Part shown: positions 60,745 to 64,000 of the stretch, piece after piece
Position numbering within the stretch: position 1 is the stretch's first letter
Layout of the letters: every line of letters begins with the position of its first letter
From: Elusimicrobiota bacterium
GTDB taxonomy: Bacteria > Elusimicrobiota > Elusimicrobia > F11
Direction of reading: 5' to 3'
Assembly: GCA_022072025.1 (NCBI GenBank)
Contig: JAJVIP010000010.1
Coordinates: forward strand, 1 to 64,000
Length of the DNA stretch: 64,000 nt
The notes under the pieces: model-generated
What the model was told of the DNA's origin: nothing
Databases searched by the model: none
Seen by the model: only the letters and a program-made list of their open reading frames with translations
Made by a program: the position numbers and the translations under genes

Positions 60745-63525
60745 TTAAACCGCTGTGCGATTGTCGCCGATGGTATTTGACTGACCGCTGCTATCGGTTA
60801 TGGACGCAAAATTGTTTTTGACGATGTTGTCCACGGCGCCGCTATTCAAATTGATGTTCGAATGCACATAGTTGCCGTGAACGGTGTTTTTACTTCCCTG
60901 AATATTGATCGTTGTTTGAAAAATACCCGGATTGGTGGTGGTCAGACGATTGTTTACAGCGATGGTTTGTCCGGTGACCAGAAGAGCTTGTTTGGAGAAA
61001 TTGAAAATATGCGTCGTTATCACACAATCCCTGATAATTCCAGAAGCCAGGGTAATGAGATGGCTCGAAGAGGTGTCCAGGTCCGATATTTCGCAATTGA
61101 TGAATTCGACGGAGTTAAGAGAGACGCTTCCCAGAGCCAACCGACAATTATGGAAACGTTTGTTGCCACCGCTATTGTTGGCGAGTTGCACGGCGGTTAT
61201 GACGCTGTTCGCAACATGAATGTCTTGTCCCACGGAAACGAAAGCCTGTCCGCCCGTTCCGCAGTTGATTTGGCAAAAATCAAGGAAGATTGGACCGGAG
61301 CCCATATCAATTCCCGACCCCACGTTTCCGCATTCAATCTCAACCTCAACCAACCGGACGGGGCTTCCCAAAAGCCACATGGCCTGACGCATAAAAGCCG
61401 TGTCCGTGATCTGGGAGATGTCGAGCTTCAGGCGAGACAATTTTCCGCCGGTGGGAACAAACAGAACGTACCGCCCTGAAAATCCGGTCATAGGCGACGT
61501 GCCTCGGATAACGGTCGCCGGGCCCTCGCCTTCAATTTCAACATTGGCGGGCAAGTCGAGTTTGTCGTTAATCGCGAATACGCCGGCCCTCAGAATTATT
61601 TTTCCGCCGCCCGCCCCGGAAACGGTCGATATGGCGCTTGCCAAATTGGAGGTGTCCGTAGCCGCAACGCCGGTGGGACTCAACACGGCCGAGGCCACTG
61701 TTTGACCGCCGCCTCCACCGCTGGCCGCGGCGATTGTGATCTTCTTGTTTGGTCCGTCTTGGGTCAGGGTGACGTTCGCGCCAGCTTCGAGCTTTACGTC
61801 GCCGACGAGCGGACTTCCTTCGCCCAATTTTCGGATTCCGGTGACAAAATTATCGGCGATGGTGTTCGAAGCGGCGCTGTTGTCCGTGACAACGGCACCC
61901 GCGTTTCCGACAATCATGTGATTGGCCGCGTTTAGTTCAAGAAGGATCGTTGCACCGTTCAGAATATTTCCAACAACGATGCTGTTGGTCGATCCGCTTC
62001 CGAGAATGACCGCGTTGCTGCCGGATCCCACAGCGATCAAGTTTCCAACGGCGACTTTGTTTGACGTGCTCATCCGGATTCCGGCGCCGGAAATCGTTCC
62101 CTGGCTTTTAATCAAACGGCAATTGACGACTTGTGTCGGTTGCTGCATGAAATCGTTCACATTGCCGGACTGGTTCTGCGTGATGGCGCAGCTGTCGATC
62201 AACTCGCCGCCTTGAACGATCGCGGTGGAGAGCGCGTTGCCGTCATTGGTGATGATGCAATTTCGCATTTGGCCGCCGGATCCGAGAAATATGAATGAGC
62301 CGGTGGAGAGATTCCGTTTGAAGGCGCAATCAAAGATGAAGGGACGAGTCGAATTCATGAGGATGCCGCTAAACGGGTTCCCGGTCCGATTGGGTTTGTT
62401 TTCATCCACGGTCAGATCCTGGAGGCCGTTGTCGGACCCGGAGGCGCTGATCGAGGAGACTCCGCCCATCGTCGGATCGCAGAGAATAACCGTGGCGTCC
62501 CGGCCCTGACCTCTCAAAACGACTTTCGTCCCGATGTTTAAGGTCGCGCTGATGTTATACGTGCCTTCCCGTAAAAGAACGGTGCCTCCACCAGCCGAGG
62601 CCGCCACATTGAGAGCATTCTGAATATTCGACGTGTCCGTTGCCGCAACGCCAGTGGGCGCATCCACGACTTGGGTGGCATAGCCGCCGCCTCCGCCTGC
62701 AGCCGCTTCAATCGTGATTTTGTTGTTTGGACCGTCCTGAGTCAGGATGACGTTGGGACCGGCTTCCAATTTCACATCACCAGTTAAAGGAGAAGCCTCG
62801 CCTATTTTTCGAACGCCGGTCACCCCGGCATTAGCGAAATTGATCTTGTTGTTCGGCCCATCCTGCGTCAATTGCATTCCGGCGCCCTGCTCCAGCTCAA
62901 CATCCCCGGATAAGCCGCTCGCTTCTCCGGTTTTCTTAAGGGACGATACGCCGCTTGTTCCGGACGCTTGAATCGTCACATCACCGGTTCCGTCCGGTGG
63001 GCTGACCGAGATACCGGATCCAGCCACGATTTTTCGGACCGAGGTACGTGCGGTGTTCAACGTTGGCACGTCCATCAAGATATTGGTTGGAGTGTTACCC
63101 GTGTCGGTGTAATTTGACGTTGACTCTCCCGCCACCTCGACCAGAAATTTCTCCTGGCCGGAAGAAGTTGATTTGTAGATCCGATAAGCGGTCGCTCCCT
63201 TAACGGTTTCCCATTGAAGGATCACAGGCAAAGGTGTCACGGGTTGACTTACCTGCGCCTCAAGAACGACAGGAATTTTGTTTTCGGGGGTTTCGCCGGC
63301 CGCGTTGATCGCGGTGACCTTGTAGAAGTAGATCGTGCTCCCCAAGAGTTCGGACCCGACCGCCCCGGAGCCGAGAGTGGCAAGCAGGGTCCGAGGCGGT
63401 CGTAAGGTCCCTTGCTGGGCGTGGGCGTCCAGCAAATCCAGATTGGCGTTATGTCCCGCGCCCCAATTCAGGTCGCCGGTGTCCCGCTTGGTGAGCTTTA
63501 ACTTGTCGGTATAGATTTCAGCCAT
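60745..63525 (-). CDS. duplicated-module tail fibre with right-handed beta-helix
   Basis: 926 aa from ATG 63525 (GAGGG in front). Residues 1-220 are fibre shaft. A short module G-E-x-S-x-L-x-GDV-x-L-E-x-G-x5-LTQDGPN-x-K-I occurs three times. Two long halves each have a TDTSN-led beta-helix (about 320-590 and 620-926), pectate-lyase-like with Asn ladders. It probably binds or degrades surface polysaccharide. Confidence 0.7.
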   Translation of the reverse strand: MAEIYTDKLKLTKRDTGDLNWGAGHNANLDLLDAHAQQGTLRPPRTLLATLGSGAVGSELLGSTIYFYKVTAINAAGETPENKIPVVLEAQVSQPVTPLPVILQWETVKGATAYRIYKSTSSGQEKFLVEVAGESTSNYTDTGNTPTNILMDVPTLNTARTSVRKIVAGSGISVSPPDGTGDVTIQASGTSGVSSLKKTGEASGLSGDVELEQGAGMQLTQDGPNNKINFANAGVTGVRKIGEASPLTGDVKLEAGPNVILTQDGPNNKITIEAAAGGGGGYATQVVDAPTGVAATDTSNIQNALNVAASAGGGTVLLREGTYNISATLNIGTKVVLRGQGRDATVILCDPTMGGVSSISASGSDNGLQDLTVDENKPNRTGNPFSGILMNSTRPFIFDCAFKRNLSTGSFIFLGSGGQMRNCIITNDGNALSTAIVQGGELIDSCAITQNQSGNVNDFMQQPTQVVNCRLIKSQGTISGAGIRMSTSNKVAVGNLIAVGSGSNAVILGSGSTNSIVVGNILNGATILLELNAANHMIVGNAGAVVTDNSAASNTIADNFVTGIRKLGEGSPLVGDVKLEAGANVTLTQDGPNKKITIAAASGGGGGQTVASAVLSPTGVAATDTSNLASAISTVSGAGGGKIILRAGVFAINDKLDLPANVEIEGEGPATVIRGTSPMTGFSGRYVLFVPTGGKLSRLKLDISQITDTAFMRQAMWLLGSPVRLVEVEIECGNVGSGIDMGSGPIFLDFCQINCGTGGQAFVSVGQDIHVANSVITAVQLANNSGGNKRFHNCRLALGSVSLNSVEFINCEISDLDTSSSHLITLASGIIRDCVITTHIFNFSKQALLVTGQTIAVNNRLTTTNPGIFQTTINIQGSKNTVHGNYVHSNINLNSGAVDNIVKNNFASITDSSGQSNTIGDNRTAV

Positions 63526-63535
63526 ATTTTTTCCC

Positions 63536-63958
63536 TCAAAATCCGTAGCCCAACAGATCGAACGGAGAAGCGCCGTAGCCGCGAAGAGGAGAACCAAACG
63601 GCCGCTGGCTGTACGGTGGAAAACTAAAGCCATTGGTGTCCGGATCCCCGTATGGAGCTTCTCCGAAAGGACTTTCGCCGCCTCCCGCCTCTTCAACCGC
63701 GACAACGACATAAAAGCGGTCCGGCCCCGCTTGCGGATCGGTGTCGTCGAATTGAAACACGCCCGTCCCCAGCGTCGCCTCATCCGCGATCTTCTCGCCC
63801 AACTCATTTTTCGCGTTTGACCGGTACACCCGGAATCCGAGTAATTTGTGCCCCACTTTGACGCTGACCGGATAATCAGCCCAGTTCAAACGAACAAATC
63901 CAGGTTCGCCGGAGGCCACTCGAAAGTTCGGAACAGGTGGAAGAGGAAACACGGGCAT
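63536..63958 (-). CDS. FN3-like small tail protein
   Basis: 140 aa: an FN3-like N-terminal region (PGFVRLNWADYPVSVKVGHK, GFRVYRSNAK) and a Pro/Gly/Tyr-rich C-terminal end. It is 10 nt upstream of the fibre gene. The frame is open further up to the window edge, so the start is uncertain. Confidence 0.6.
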   Translation of the reverse strand: MPVFPLPPVPNFRVASGEPGFVRLNWADYPVSVKVGHKLLGFRVYRSNAKNELGEKIADEATLGTGVFQFDDTDPQAGPDRFYVVVAVEEAGGGESPFGEAPYGDPDTNGFSFPPYSQRPFGSPLRGYGASPFDLLGYGF

Positions 63959-63968
63959 ACGGGTGCCA

Positions 63969-64000
63969 TCATCTCCTGGATTTTTTCTTACGCTTGGACT
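63969..64000 (-). CDS. end of a further gene, cut by window edge
   Basis: The frame TCC-AAG-CGT-AAG-AAA-AAA-TCC... ends S-K-R-K-K-K-S-R-R and TGA at 63969-63971, a basic C-terminus. Only nine residues are visible. Confidence 0.3.
   Translation of the reverse strand, partial: SKRKKKSRR

Noticed and set aside
1-64000. CRISPR arrays, tRNA or rRNA genes
   Set aside because: No regular spacer-repeat pattern, tRNA cloverleaf with CCA or rRNA segment was found by eye; a covariance search would settle tRNA.

Overview
The window looks like chromosome of a Gram-negative, two-component-rich environmental bacterium. The basis is an outer-membrane efflux protein, a FadL-type porin, lipoproteins, PilZ proteins and many kinases and receivers. 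A candidate-phylum lineage such as Omnitrophota is possible, because an excisionase-type HTH fused to a receiver is common there, but the sequence does not settle this. No rRNA, tRNA or CRISPR array was seen.

Layout. (1) 1-1257: the end of a TolC/CzcC-like efflux gene and a small secreted Cys-rich protein. (2) 1290-15405: a phage block on the minus strand, read from right to left: sigma-like regulator, PD-(D/E)XK nuclease, Sak4-like ATPase, DUF669, SF2 helicase, PriPol/SF3 primase-helicase, RusA-like resolvase, small and large terminase, a portal fused to a minor-head domain, and a double Dam-type methylase. (3) 15418-18595: a compact cargo operon (ECF sigma factor, Panacea/DUF4065-like protein, TGT/DpdA-like protein, 62-aa protein) closed by an intrinsic terminator. 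It is my first candidate for an undescribed system. (4) 18879-20135: excisionase and tyrosine integrase on the plus strand. (5) 20209-39864: AT-richer, host-like signalling DNA: HD phosphohydrolase, PilZ protein, Rhs fragment with lipoprotein, transglutaminase-like protein, then XRE - FadL - PilZ/HMG-CoA-reductase-like - histidine kinase - receiver - adenylate cyclase, then a set of split kinases and a large secreted alpha/beta hydrolase. (6) 40316-42797: a plus-strand five-gene cassette ending in a XerC/D-type recombinase. (7) 42798-45678: four receiver proteins, a RAYT-like remnant and, at 43983-44380, two tandem copies of a covarying pseudoknot-like RNA with terminator U-tracts, my second candidate for something new. 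(8) 45706-64000: a second phage block on the minus strand with tail fibres, connectors, tail tube, tape measure, tail tip and lysis genes of a siphovirus.

The two phage blocks are complementary. The left one has terminase, portal and replication but no tail. The right one has connectors, tail and lysis but no terminase or portal. No capsid gene is inside the window. They may be one prophage split by insertion or inversion, or two partial prophages.

In the signalling region three modules share parts. The adenylate cyclase and the large histidine kinase have similar multi-pass N-termini. PilZ occurs alone and fused to a reductase-like domain that has lost two catalytic residues. Four TGTAA repeats with an 11-nt period and a cloverleaf-like leader precede the transglutaminase/Rhs/lipoprotein genes.
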